A DNA stretch of 64,000 bases from Diphasiastrum complanatum (GCA_029204225.1 CM055092.1:79938838-80002837); one strand, 5' to 3'. Positions 1 to 10,600 are shown, counted from the stretch's first letter. Translations and numbers: made by a program. Notes: generated by a model from the letters alone, not told the origin.

Positions 1-135
1 AAAATCCCAAGGCACTACAAAGACCATCACATATCAGGGGCTAGCCATTAGCCCCTGAATCTAGTAGAACCTAGTGAAAAATATACAATATTCTATATAG
101 GAGCACATTGATGGAATGTGGCTTTAAAGCTTTAC

Positions 136-147
136 GCTCTGATACCA
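136..147 (-). promoter_or_regulatory. LTR-retrotransposon primer binding site (initiator Met tRNA)
   Basis: The 12 bases gctctgatacca are the reverse complement of the usual plant primer binding site TGGTATCAGAGC, which pairs with the 3' end of initiator Met tRNA. Three bases to the right a TG dinucleotide opens an LTR-like sequence. The element therefore runs on the minus strand, and its internal region lies off the left edge of the window. Confidence 0.75.
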
Positions 148-150
148 CTC

Positions 151-800
151 TGTTGGGACAAGAAGGTCTAGACCGCAACGGAAATGAAGGTCATCGTCCC
201 ACCAAATAAAACGATGAACAATATTAACTATGATAGCGAGATTTGGATTACTTAGAGAACGGAATAGAGTAGTTCTGATTTGTGAATAACATCAATATAG
301 GTGTCGTAAACAACCATAAAGAGAGATTGCTAAAGGATTAGGCGTCTGAGACAGTCGTGCAATTCTCTGATACTGATATTACGAATATTAAAAAAATTGA
401 AACAATTAGGCATCTATGACAGCCATATATATTTTCATTTATGGAGTACTTGATAGTAACGAAGGAAGAGTGAGAGCTAATAAACATTTAACACAAATGC
501 AATGAGATAGAACAATAGCGATTCTGTATATTCAATGTTGTAATAACAACTATCAGATCACAATACAATCACCTTGATAAGCGCATGATCCTACTTACAG
601 AAACAAGTCAATTTATATAGTTCTGAACTTTCTCTATATGATCACTAACTCCGAGGAGTCAGCTACTATGAAAACCAGTTTTGGGTGTCTGATCTTTGTC
701 GTATCTTCATTTGCTTGTCTCTAATTGCTCAGTTTCTTATGTAGCTGTTGGATGATCTTGTGTTATTCTAATTTTACAATCACAAGATCACTAACAATTG
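151..800 (-). mobile_element. 5' LTR of a minus-strand LTR retrotransposon (right end uncertain)
   Basis: This AT-rich non-coding sequence starts with TGTTGGGACAAG right after the primer binding site, as expected for an LTR read on the minus strand. I could not fix its far end, because no second copy lies in the window and no target duplication was seen. The 800 boundary is a guess. Near 754-788 a short inverted repeat (gatcttgtg and cacaagatc) is present. Confidence 0.5.
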
Positions 801-2290
801 TTTACTTGATCAATAGATCGGTTATTGATGGAGCGTGAAGACGTAGACAGGATGTATGTGAAGTCCTATGTAAATATGTAGTTTGTCGCATTCTTTGGGG
901 TGTCCAAAATGGCCAGAAATCCAGAGCAAACACTTGTGTCAGGTTTTTCGCATTTTTGGAAAACCTTCGGCTGCTTGGAATTTGAAGTAGAGGACTTTGT
1001 TGCATTTTTCACAAAAAAATCTTTTGTGCTCAGAATGCTTGAAATGTTAAGTATAATACTTTGTCGCATTCTTCGCACTTTTCGATTGTTGAAGTTTGCG
1101 TGTAAACATGCAGACTATTGCAAAAAATAGTGTTTGTAGATTCACTGGCACAATGTTTACTGGCTCCACTAATACTGTTAACAGATTCCTATAAGCCTAT
1201 TGCCGACAGAAACTCTGCTTCTCTTCTCAATCCTATGGCTTGCAGTATAATGGTGATGTACCTCGCCTGTCAGATTGGCACATCTTTGGCCCGATCTCGA
1301 TCCTTTATTGATAATGGAAGCTCAACTTAAATCTATGATCTATCAGGGCTCAGATATCTACGTTCTATAGTATGTTTTAGATCTTCTTCGGTTTCTTACA
1401 GAATGTAGATTATTACTAATCTATTCTAAATAAGAAACAATGATTAAGAATGAATCTACTCCTACTAAAATCACCAAATCAACAAAATTAAATCTAACTA
1501 AGAACTACAAAGTCCTACAAAGTATTTATTACAAATATCACTCAACATTTGTAATAAAAACTCCTAAGGGAGTCAAGCACAAAGCAGCATCAAACCAGAA
1601 TGGTTATGATCTGCAGCTAATCCCTGCACATCTACCTGATGTTACTCACAAAACCAAACCTGAGAAAAGGAAGAATCAACACATTCATACACAAGTACCC
1701 AAACTGAATGCATGAAGATGGAGCATAGAATGAAATGCAGATGGTAGGATCTTCAATTAACAAAACAGCATCATCTCCTTACAAATTATATGCTTTGGAA
1801 ACTCATGGAGAAGGCTCTCCTAAATGCCCACGAGTGGGTAAACCCATTTCTATAACATTTTGGGTTCCACCTCTTGATTGACACATAATTAGAGGGCCAT
1901 CCCATAACTTACTCATTATTGGAAGGCTTCTCTATCAAATACATCTCAAGTTGAGAGAGCCCAAATTACTAGCTCCCGCATGGTTTTTCATCTTTTGGAA
2001 ATTACCATGGGGCTCACAAAATGGACAACTTAGCCTGGCACTATAACTACAACTCCACTGGAAACCCTTTTTGAGTGGTGTTTCACTACATTGAACACCT
2101 CAGGGCGAGGCATCAACTAAAATTATCCTCTCCTATAGTGTTGTAGGTCCCACTGCACTGCCTCAGCTTGACGCGTGGTTCTTGGAAAGACATGGATCAA
2201 CGTTTGTCTGCGTAAAACCAAGAACTTATTGGTCGCCATTGTTGTGCACCTTGGCAAAAACTTCAACGGTTGCAACAACTTATCAAGATA
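801..2290. other. Unassigned AT-rich DNA
   Basis: Only short unconvincing reading frames occur here. A 91-codon lysine-rich frame at 1440-1715 has no recognisable domain and is probably chance. The part at 1602-1676 is repeated near 2491. Nothing else in this stretch was recognised. Confidence 0.4.
1602..1676 (+). repeat. Diverged direct repeat, copy 1
   Basis: About 75 bases beginning ggttatgatctgcagctaat recur as a diverged copy at 2491-2563, in the same orientation and about 890 bp away. The two copies differ by scattered substitutions and small indels. This could mark the ends of an old insertion or a segmental duplication. Confidence 0.6.
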
Positions 2291-2490
2291 GCCCTACGTA
2301 ACTGAGCACCTCTTTCTTGTCTTTCTCGGCTTTCTTTTTGTCAAGAGACTTTTGTAGCCGACCTTCCTTCCGATGGCTTCAAAAGTGATGAATCTCGTCT
2401 TTACGCCCAACGGAATAGGTCCTAGATTCGGCCTCATTCGAGGTATGAACTTATTTCCATACCATTTCTCCATCAACTGTACGTGTGAAT

Positions 2491-2563
2491 GGTTATGATC
2501 TGCCACTAAGCTCTGCACATCTATCTGATGTAATCACAAAACCAAACCTGAAAGAAGGAATAG
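2491..2563 (+). repeat. Diverged direct repeat, copy 2
   Basis: Second copy of the repeat at 1602-1676, starting ggttatgatctgccactaag. It has the same orientation, and the shared core includes cacaaaaccaaacctga. Confidence 0.6.
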
Positions 2564-3452
2564 AATTTTTCGATACTGGGATCGACTCGAAAAATCCTTT
2601 ATTTTTTGAGTCGGTATTTTTTGAGTCATTGTACATATTTTGATACTTGTAAATTTTGATATTGTCGGTCTAAAATCCGACCCAACAACTTCACGTTGAC
2701 AGTCCGCCCACTTTGTACATTCATTAACTGTAATGAGGTGGCTTTAATAACTACAACAAAAGGTTGTTGTAGATATTTTGTAGGATATCAATTCTGGAAT
2801 CTAATTCATAAAACTTCTTCTAATTATTCGATTTTTTGTAACCAGCGTTATCATGCTCAACGACTGTAAGCTAAAGTTATCACTTCAAGCAAAATACTCA
2901 TTGTTTGATATTAATCAAAGTGCAAATTTTTCAGTCCCACTACTGTATCGTTTCATTGTGAATTTGTCCGAGTCATTCAATTTGAATGTTCTGCTGTCAG
3001 GTTAAGGAGAAACGCAACGTAGAAGATAGCTAGGATGTTGAGCAAAGCACAGAGTGAGAATTCCAAATGCAACCTGAGAATTTCCAAGCTTTGGCAACAA
3101 ATCATAATGACAAGCAAATCCATCCAGAGCTTCTCGCATAAATGAAGTGACATATCTAGAAGAACCAATGGGATCACCCAATGCCTTATCCCAAGCTGAG
3201 GAGTAATAAAACCTTTAGATAAGGAGATATCTGCTGGAAGGCCTTTTGGGCACCAAGCAACGAACTTAGACCTGTTCACTATAAGCCCAATAGAAGAAAG
3301 TTGAGCTGAGAAATGCAAAAAAACAAGGACAACTTCACTAGCACGCCCCACAATATGAGTATCATCCGCAATAGAGGGAAAAAAACAGGAGGAAAAAGCT
3401 GAAGTTGTAGCACACAATGCGCAACAATGTGCCAAAGCAAAGAGAGGACCAC

Positions 3453-4022
3453 CTAAGGGATCCCCCTGTCGAGTTCCTTCAGCAGAAGAAATGACGACAA
3501 CATCACCAGTACGAGAAGCATGACTAAAGTATAGAAAGGAGAACTTTTAGAATAGAAGCTCCGCACAAAAGGAATAAGCATGGCAAGTGTATCCTGAACA
3601 CCACGAATATTTTGAAAGATAGCCACCCAAAAAACTGAGTTGAAAGCATTAGCAACATCAACTTGTAAAACTACCCAATCAGGATGAATATCCAAAATAG
3701 CACGTAAAGCATGAACGACTATCTCACAACCGCTAGGAGTAGCACACCCAAATTGAAATGAAAAAAGATGAGCATGAAATGTTTTCCAAAACTGGAAACA
3801 AAGTGCCTTTGCCACCAACCTGTATAAACATTCACCCACTACAATTGGACGCACACCACCAGAAGCTTTATCCAAAGCTAAAAGATGAGCGACGCCTAAA
3901 ATATGAGCAACTGAAGGTGGGATCTGTCCAGATGCAATAAAAGAACACACCTTGAAGAGAAGATCAAAGCCACTAGCAGAATCATCTGGAGAAAAACAAT
4001 CACGTAGATACTCAAAAACCAT
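3453..4022 (-). pseudogene. Reverse transcriptase palm fragment (non-LTR type), N part
   Basis: An open frame of 189 codons carries RT motifs in order: the substrate-binding stretch GGVRPIVVGECLYRL, then QVDVANAFNSVFW with the first catalytic Asp. A frameshift near 3,470-3,500 moves the next motif, EGTRQGDPLGG, into another frame. The remainder is at 2977-3435, with ADD as the metal-binding pair. The protein would copy RNA into DNA at a nicked target, but it cannot be made intact from this copy. Confidence 0.7.
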
Positions 4023-4069
4023 TATTGAAGGTCCACCAGCTGAGAGGCGAGGACTACACTAAAAAGCTT

Positions 4070-4783
4070 TTATAAAATGAACTTCTGCAAGTTGAAGATC
4101 GGAGTCAGGTTGAAAGTCTTCCACAAATAAAGGAAGAGTATCACTGGCATGGGGATGAAGCTGTTCCAATGCCTGAATAGGTGTAGAAGAAGGTGTTGCT
4201 GAAATTGAGGGAGCAAGAGAGTGTGCAGCCCGAGAAATTCACCAACTTGTCCAAGCAAAACACAATGACATAGACGACTATGAATAGAAATGGATCTCGA
4301 GTTAGAGCCTAAATTAAACTCCCATTTTGCTGCAAGTGCATTGCAACGAAGGAAAATTTCCTCTTGTAAATTTTGCCAATCACCTGACATGAAACGCCGA
4401 ATTCTGTTACGAGTCTCCCAAGGACCTGCTTCACCACCTCTAGGAGGAAGAGGCAAACACCAAAGGAGAAAGAGCAAAAAAGTATGCCAAGCCACGATAT
4501 CAGAAGGGTTGGTAGCTAAACGGGATAAAGGTAGTTGAAGAGCTCTTTGAACGTCAAGGCGAAGGGCCATAGGAATGCGGGCATAAAGGCATGGACGAGG
4601 GAAACCAAGATAAAAAGAGCCCAAAAAATCAAGATTGTGAGCCCAAGCCCAAGAGGAAGTGGAGCAGGATGTGGGGTTTGGGGACATTCTAAGAGGGAAG
4701 CTCGTTGTTGGAAGACAGTACAAGCATTTTGATGTCCAAAAAGGCTTGCACCCTACATATATAAACGTCCACATCTTGGACAA
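4070..4783 (-). pseudogene. N-terminal part of the same non-LTR element
   Basis: A 237-codon frame whose middle (VQRALQLPLSRLATNPSDI, then WHTFLLFLLWCLPLPPRGG) matches the helical segment that lies between the finger and the palm in this type of element. The finger itself (CPRC...H...C) reads in a neighbouring frame at the right end, so at least one frameshift has occurred. It lies directly upstream of the palm fragment on the same strand. Confidence 0.55.
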
Positions 4784-4856
4784 GGTACACGAGAGGGTGG
4801 AAGTATAGGATTATGTGCCCTGATTTCAAATTTACGTAATTACTTGAAATTTTTGC

Positions 4857-5052
4857 GTTAATATCTCAACGTTAACAAATATTAATTAACGTTAACAACT
4901 ATTAAATCTCAAAAAAATTTCAAACAAAAGTTGCCAAAGTTTTCTAGAGTTTTAAGTACATTTATATCTTAATATTGACTATGACTTTTATTTTTTTATG
5001 ATATTTTGATATTTACATAACTACTTGAATTTGAAATCCTTGAAATTTTTGC
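4857..5052. repeat. AT-rich insertion flanked by a 14 bp direct repeat
   Basis: The sequence cttgaaatttttgc occurs at 4843-4856 and again at 5039-5052, bracketing about 196 bp of very AT-rich DNA. Near the two ends are also gatttcaaattt and gaatttgaaatc, which are inverted relative to each other. The segment interrupts the minus-strand coding block between the 72 bp repeat frame and the zinc-finger frame. It resembles a small MITE-like insertion, but no family was recognised. Confidence 0.45.
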
Positions 5053-5501
5053 AAGGATGACGAAGGAGAATAAGAAATAGAAGAACGAATATGTGGGGGA
5101 CGATATGGTGCAGGCGAAGGAAGAGATGTAACAATTAGTGATTCATGGAGAGGATGATTACAGGGAGGTGGGGGTGGAAGGGAGGGTGAAGCGGGTCTCT
5201 TTTTGTGTTGATTTGCACTTTGATCCATATTGAGAATGCCCACATTGCCATCATCCATTGAAAATACTTGAGATTTGTGTTGATTTGCACTTTGATTCAT
5301 ATTGAGAATGCCCACATTGCCATCATCCATTGAAAATACTTGAGATTTGTGTTCATTTGCACTTTGATCCATATTGAGAATGCCCACATTGCCATCATCC
5401 ATTGAAAATACTTGAGATGCTGGGATAGAAGTATTGAAAAATGTTGCTGAAAATCTGTCGTTTGCTAGGTTTTCTGTGAGGGAAGTAATTTCGAGAACCA
5501 A
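5013..5501 (-). pseudogene. Reading frame with three 24-residue repeats, possible N-terminus of the non-LTR element
   Basis: A 162-codon frame contains three near-identical 24-residue units (core VFSMDDGNVGILNM). A proline-rich segment with PSLPPPPP follows. No enzyme domain is visible. It lies upstream, on the same strand, of the zinc-finger and reverse transcriptase pieces, separated only by the AT-rich insertion. The natural reading is that it is the N-terminal region of that element's polyprotein. It may equally be an unrelated frame, since the 72 bp period keeps any frame open. Confidence 0.4.
5203..5418 (-). repeat. Tandem repeat, 3 copies of 72 bp
   Basis: Copies lie at 5203-5274, 5275-5346 and 5347-5418. 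They differ at only a few positions, for example ttgattt versus ttcattt. The unit is a multiple of three, so expansion would keep a protein frame. The near identity suggests recent amplification. Confidence 0.9.
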
Positions 5502-5639
5502 TTACAGAACGATTGTCGAACTTCGGATTTGTCCTTACTGTGTGAACCAGGTACTTATCAGGGTAAGCAATCCTCTCTTGAATTTGCCCTTACTGTGTGA
5601 ATCAGGATTTATGCAGTATAAACCATAGGTTGCAATGTT

Positions 5640-6780
5640 TTTTGTGCTGGAAACGATTCTGTAGGTCCCTCAAGAAACTTTTGGAATTGTGAAGGAGTAA
5701 ATTAGAAGGTCGCTCTTGAAAACGGCTGAAAAAAAGTCAATAGTCCTCCAGATTGCTGCGCCTTCTGTGCTTTGCTATTCTATCCTGAAACAGATCAAAA
5801 CCTGAAGCCTTAGCATGCGCCATGAGCGCCTTACGCTTATCCCACTACAAAGGGGTCAGGTCTTCAGGAAACCACGCTATTTGCTAATACTTCAACGAAT
5901 CAGCATATTCATGCCTCTGTTAACTTCTTTTGAAAGCATGCACAATTGCTCCTGCTGCGATCCAACATCAACTACTAGCGCTTAGAAAGATCAAAACAGG
6001 TCCAAAAATCTTGGACTAATCAAACCTTGCTGCTTTTTGATCAAACCAAAAAGAAGAACAACACTCTGACAACGATGATCAACCAAACTGGGTTCCAAAA
6101 ATTTGTCTCATTTAGTTGTCTCTGCCTTTCGTAGAACAAGCTACGTGGCCACTGCATCCACTGCACTTGATACACGATCCAAATTCGATCCTCGATGACC
6201 AGCGCTCTTGAATTACACTTGGGGTAATGATTGCACAGCTGCTGGATCTTGAAAAGGGAGTATGAATTTTCTGAAACTCGTTTATAACTTCTACCAAAAA
6301 ATCAAAGCCTCAAATAATCATTGACTACTCTTGCATGCAATTTACTAGTGCTTGTTGGAATTTTCTGGTTCTCCCAAAGATTACTCTTCCTGTCACTTTT
6401 CCAGGTCTGCATGGTAACCTCATGGATGCATCTTGGTATCATCAACGTGCAGCATCTAACCTATTCAATTTATCACTGCTGATGACTTGACCCGCTCTTC
6501 TGGATAGGAGGCTGGAGCTGTATCATGCAGGCTGGAGCTAAATAGTCGCAAGAATCAAGAGTCCGTGCTTCTGCCGATGCCTGCCCCTTGTGTCTAGATC
6601 ATGCTGCTCCTGCGATGTATGGCGTGCTGAAATCGTTGGAAATTTAGCCTGGAAATAACTGGAGTGTATCCCAGACTCACTCTTGGAACATCGAAAAAAA
6701 AAAATTTACATTAGACATTGTATTCTGTCATTAAAGGCTAGAAGCCTAAAGATCTGAGTGCGTGATCCTTCTTCTTGTAC
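5640..6780 (-). mobile_element. Probable copia gag remnant
   Basis: The minus strand at 6112-6297 reads VINEFQKIHTPFSRSSSC and then CIKCSGCSGHVAC, a damaged CCHC zinc knuckle of the type found in copia gag. The flanks are stop-ridden. It sits just upstream (minus strand) of sequence that may belong to other elements. The assignment rests on the knuckle and context only. Confidence 0.35.
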
Positions 6781-6782
6781 CA

Positions 6783-6977
6783 CTACCTGGCGGACTGTTT
6801 CAGTTCGTAGATGCTTCTGTGCATTTTGCAGACATAGTTAGCAAACGACTTACAGGTAAAACCTGGTGGCTGGTGCATGTAGACTTCTTCGTTAAGATCT
6901 CCATGTAGGAACGCCGTCTTCTCGTCTACAATATGGATTTCAGATTGTAGGTTGCTGCGTATGCAAACAACAGGCAA
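6783..6977 (-). pseudogene. Ty1/copia reverse transcriptase fragment
   Basis: The 64-codon frame reads IHIVDEKTAFLHGDLNEEVY, then QPPGF, then VCKMHRSIYELKQSAR. These are the RVT_2 motifs that surround the first catalytic Asp of copia reverse transcriptase. No YVDD box follows to the left, so only a short slice of the enzyme remains. Confidence 0.85.
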
Positions 6978-7049
6978 ATAGATGTGTGCTTTGTGAAGGA
7001 TTTCAGATCATTCAAGATCCAATCCATGTCCCTGATCTTTGGTTACAAT

Positions 7050-7626
7050 AAGGAGCAAACCAACAATCCTGCCAATGTAGAAAAATCAGCATCTACATAC
7101 AAAATGAGATGCAAACTCTAAGAGATACTGATCAAACATGAACCAAAACATAAAATATGGTTGTTGTCCGTACAATTACAATACCCTACTGTATTACACA
7201 CGTGTGGAATCAAAAATAACAAAATATGAGCATTTTACACACAAGATTGCAAGATATCATCAAGAGAGTGCATCGATGAGTAGTAGAACCTAAAGAGAAC
7301 CATGTATAATGATGAAATGAGAGAGAGAAGAGAGAAGATGTGTCTCTCCACGAGTTACATCCTTTTATAACAGGACCCTATTTGGCCACTTGGCTTTCTC
7401 TCCAAAATGTAAACCCTACTATTTTTGGGTCTAGATTCAATGTACCCAAAGTTCAAATTTGAATCTCTCTCAAACTCGACTACCAAATTTTTCACACTTT
7501 CAAAAAGTGTTCATTGAATGTATCTTAAACTAATATAACTTCAAAAAGTTATATCTGTAAGTCTAAAATGAGTTTTGGCCTCATATTGACAATTTACCAG
7601 AATATGACTTGTTGAGATCTCTCACA
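7050..7626 (-). mobile_element. LTR-like segment (left end uncertain)
   Basis: On the minus strand a purine tract (gaagaggaag) ends at 7627 and is followed directly by TGTGAGAGATCTC, the layout of a polypurine tract joined to a 3' LTR. Inside, a TATA-type box (ttataaaagg, minus strand) is at 7361-7370, as expected for U3. The left end near 7,050 is not determined, and no partner LTR was found. Confidence 0.45.
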
Positions 7627-8950
7627 CTTCCTCTTCAACTAGTTTTGGCATAGTTTTAACCATACTACTTTGATCCAGCTTTAGAATGATCTCCATCCTA
7701 AGTATAGATCTTCTTTCTAAGGTTCTAAAGTATCTTTCATAATTGACATAGATAATAGTGTCCAAATTGGATGCTTCACTATTTCTTACATCAATTTTAC
7801 ACATCAAGATATAACTAGGACATGAAGAACCAAATAGAATGTGAATGAAATGATTCCTCCATGTTTCAAACTTTGAACTCTTCGGAGAATTACAGCAACC
7901 AAACAATAAATGTGAGTGATGACCATTTGCTTTCTTGTCTCCTCCAACTTTGTCCTTTCTTGATATGTCTCCACCATAAAACTCCATGAATGAGCCTCCA
8001 TCTCCATCTTGCCACAAGAAACCATCAAACCTTGGAAATCCATGAGTAGGTGAGTACATCAATGATTCAAATCCAGCACCACATGACTCCATAAACCAAG
8101 TAGGTTTTACTAGTCCATCTTCAAGATCTACTTGACACAAGAAAATGACCATGAATTCACCGAAAATTGATAATCTCCAAACATTAGCATCAAGTAGCTC
8201 AACACTTGAGAGCTTGATCATGAATGAGTGACATAATGAACCCCCAATAGCTTCATTTCCATTAGAAAAACTAGCCAAGAATGCTAGTACAACTCCAACA
8301 ATAAGATATTGCAAGACAATGTATCTAGTTTGTCCATATCTTGACAATTTGCACACATTCACATGAAATTGCTCAAACTTGAGATAGAACAAGTAAAGTA
8401 AACTTGAAAAACACTTCCTTGCTACTCCTTTGACCTTACTTGATTCTTCATTAACCTGAAAAAATAGATCCATAACATCTTTGCCAAATAACCTTCCTTT
8501 GATGCTCTTGACTAGCTCCAAATTGCCACCTTTCCTTTTGTGTTGTTGAAGCCCTTTGAGACCAACCTCTTGATCTTCCTCTTGACCATCAAAGTCATTG
8601 AACAAAATTTGTTTTCTAGATCCATTACTTGCTTTTTCAGCATGTAAACCATGAGAACCAATATCCACTTGCATAGCATCATCTACATAAGAAGATTCTC
8701 CAAAACATGTGAGTAAAACAAAGTGAGTCGCTTCCACTTGCTTACCTTTCTCTTGATCATCAAAGATATCAAAGATATAAATTTCTTCATACCTGAACCT
8801 CTGGAAATACTTCCTCTCAAACATATGATCTAGATCCAACAAGATCTCATCAATGCTTGATCTCGAATTTCCACAAAGGGTGGTGAAAACAATGACATTG
8901 GTGGCACCATCATAAATCAAAAGATAGATTCCAAATTTTCCATCCAACAT
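7622..8950 (-). CDS. Orphan 442-codon reading frame of unknown function
   Basis: This is the longest single uninterrupted frame in the window, running from an ATG at 8950 to a TGA at 7622. It contains no motif I recognise: no RT, integrase, protease or zinc knuckle, and no clear signal peptide. A hydrophobic stretch (YLIVGVVLAFLASF) near residues 215-230 could be one membrane segment. An acidic and basic segment lies at about 75-150 (for example FDGQEEDQEVGLKG). The last codons fall in the purine tract, and the stop overlaps the TG of the adjacent LTR-like sequence. It may therefore be the 3' reading frame of an LTR element, or a host fragment carried by one. A frame kept open by chance is possible, but 442 codons in AT-rich DNA is long for that. 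No function is proposed. Confidence 0.4.
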   Translation of the reverse strand: MLDGKFGIYLLIYDGATNVIVFTTLCGNSRSSIDEILLDLDHMFERKYFQRFRYEEIYIFDIFDDQEKGKQVEATHFVLLTCFGESSYVDDAMQVDIGSHGLHAEKASNGSRKQILFNDFDGQEEDQEVGLKGLQQHKRKGGNLELVKSIKGRLFGKDVMDLFFQVNEESSKVKGVARKCFSSLLYLFYLKFEQFHVNVCKLSRYGQTRYIVLQYLIVGVVLAFLASFSNGNEAIGGSLCHSFMIKLSSVELLDANVWRLSIFGEFMVIFLCQVDLEDGLVKPTWFMESCGAGFESLMYSPTHGFPRFDGFLWQDGDGGSFMEFYGGDISRKDKVGGDKKANGHHSHLLFGCCNSPKSSKFETWRNHFIHILFGSSCPSYILMCKIDVRNSEASNLDTIIYVNYERYFRTLERRSILRMEIILKLDQSSMVKTMPKLVEEEV

Positions 8951-9357
8951 AAAGTAGAGTAGTTGGAGATGAGTATCAACCTAATAAATCAAGCCTTCTT
9001 GAGTCCATAAAAAACCTCAATAAGCTCACCAATGAGATCTCCCTTTCCTTGAAGAAATTGCCTCTCAATTTGCTCCATGTAGTCTTCTCCAACCAACCTT
9101 TTTGCCATCTCAATTATGAGTGATCAATTCACAATTATAGAATCTTTTGAATTGATGAAGAGATGTGAGATCCATGCCTTGGATCTTCCCAAGAACCAAT
9201 CTTCCATTGCTCTTTCCTTCATAAGACTCCCTCTTAATGCCTGCATCATAAGAAGTAGAAACCTCAAAGACATTAGAATATCGTAAAATTGCGTGTGGGC
9301 ATGAGCGGTAGCGGAAGCTTGAGGATTGGAGTGCGACGTGTAGGAACGAAAACGCAA
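8951..9357 (-). other. Unassigned, probable internal region of the same element
   Basis: The minus strand upstream of the orphan frame reads EMAKRLVGEDYMEQIERQFL in one frame and gives a 77-codon frame at 9124-9357. No domain is recognised. A pyrimidine block actccctcttaatg at about 9227 looks like another minus-strand polypurine tract, but no LTR could be tied to it. Confidence 0.3.
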
Positions 9358-9364
9358 CAGTTAG

Positions 9365-10221
9365 CAGCAGAATTATTCAAGTAGAAGAATTTATACAGAA
9401 TGCGCAAATGAACGACGCAGTAGTGAGACAAAAATTGCACTCTGATAAAAAATCAACAGTGAGTACAATAGCTTGAAGTAATAACTTTAGCTTGTTGAGC
9501 GTGATAACGCTGGCTACAGGAAAACTCTGATTAAAAGAGAGAAAATCAATTAACATAAAACTAATACTTACATAGCGTGAATCAACTAATATATAGATTT
9601 ACAAGTGTCAAGGAACAAAATATCTTACAAGCCTTTAATCCTATTTACGCAAGTCTTTGCATATGTACAGAGTTGGTAACCGCCAACCGCCTTTGGGATA
9701 TTTGGTTGTCCAGCTGTTCTAGAATTGTTGATAAGTTGGCGACGTCGGTCAACCAATGTAACAAAACACGAAAAAGCCGAAAAACCCGAAGGTGCCCATA
9801 GACCAAAGGTTTGCAACTCCTGAAGGTGCCCTTACACTAAAGGTATGTAAATCCCTAAGGCGCCCCTAGATTCAAGACAACGAAGAAGGTGAAAAAGGCG
9901 AAAAAGCCGAGAAGTGCCTTACACTGAAGGCAGAGAAGAAGGCAAAGGTGCCTTAAACTAAGACAGTGAAGAAGACGAAGGTGTCTTAGATTACAAAGGA
10001 GAACATGCCTTAAGAATGGTTTCTAAGGCATTCTGGCCACTTGGCCAGTGTGTCGTATTTTTCGCTAAGGAGTGAAAAAGGACGAAGGTGCCTAAATAAT
10101 TGTTTTAAGATAAAAGAAAGGAAAAATGTGAAGGTCCAAAAATATGAAGTCGGCCTTAGATTTTTCAGAATGCTCATTACTTGAACAATTTTGTTTAAGG
10201 TTGAGCATAAAAAATCTAACA
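9365..10221 (-). mobile_element. 3' LTR of minus-strand copia element (left end uncertain)
   Basis: The right end is well defined. On the minus strand a purine tract (aagagggag) is followed by TGTTAGATTTTTTATG, so the LTR ends at 10221. The LTR body carries degenerate short repeats at 9765-10050. The left end is not fixed, and the other LTR is missing. Confidence 0.55.
9765..10050. repeat. Degenerate GAAGGTGCC-type repeats inside LTR
   Basis: The motif gaaggtgcc or close variants, often followed by cttacactaa, recurs many times at uneven spacing. This looks like an eroded tandem array inside the LTR of the neighbouring copia element. Confidence 0.5.
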
Positions 10222-10600
10222 CTCCCTCTTAATGTGGATTTTGAAAAACTTTGAACTTCAGATTTAACATATCATTAAATCTCAGATGTTGCTCCTTTGA
10301 TAGAGCTTTTGTGAAGTGATTTGTTGCCATGTAGTTTGTTCTACAAAAGATCAATTATACTTCCTTACTATGTACTTTCTCTCTAAGGTAACGATACCTG
10401 ATTTCTATATGTTTGCTTTGAGAGTGAAATCTCGGATTGAGAAAAAACGCTATTGTGCTTTGATTGTCACAATAGATTGTTGTAGAAAGTGTTTGTGTAA
10501 GATTGAGGTCTGCAAGCAGTTGCTTGAGCCAGATCGCCTCTTTTGTTACATTTGTGGCAGCTATGTATTCGGATTCCGTTGATGATAATGCAACTGAGGT

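Larger units (their letters stand above)
2977..4800 (-). mobile_element. Broken non-LTR-type reverse transcriptase element
   Basis: Reading leftward on the minus strand, the region gives pieces of one polypeptide in shifted frames. A zinc-finger-like CPRCGR...H...C lies near 4,790-4,720. Next comes a helical segment with LQLPLSRLATNPSDIVAW near 4,470-4,550. The reverse transcriptase palm follows: GGVRPIVVGECLYRLVAKAL, then LQVDVANAFNSV with a catalytic Asp, then EGTRQGDPLGG, and finally IADDTHIVG, which corresponds to the FADD box. There is no integrase, RNase H or LTR. The palm layout and the N-terminal finger fit non-LTR or LINE-like elements rather than copia or gypsy. Several frameshifts mean it is dead. 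The exact clade is not assigned. Confidence 0.7.

Noticed and set aside
1440-1715. 91-codon lysine-rich reading frame
   Set aside because: No motif, low-complexity composition, and part of it is the 75 bp direct repeat. Treated as chance.
9430-9455. gcactctgataaaaaatc as a further primer binding site
   Set aside because: The match to gctctgatacca is broken at too many positions, and no gag frame lies to the left.
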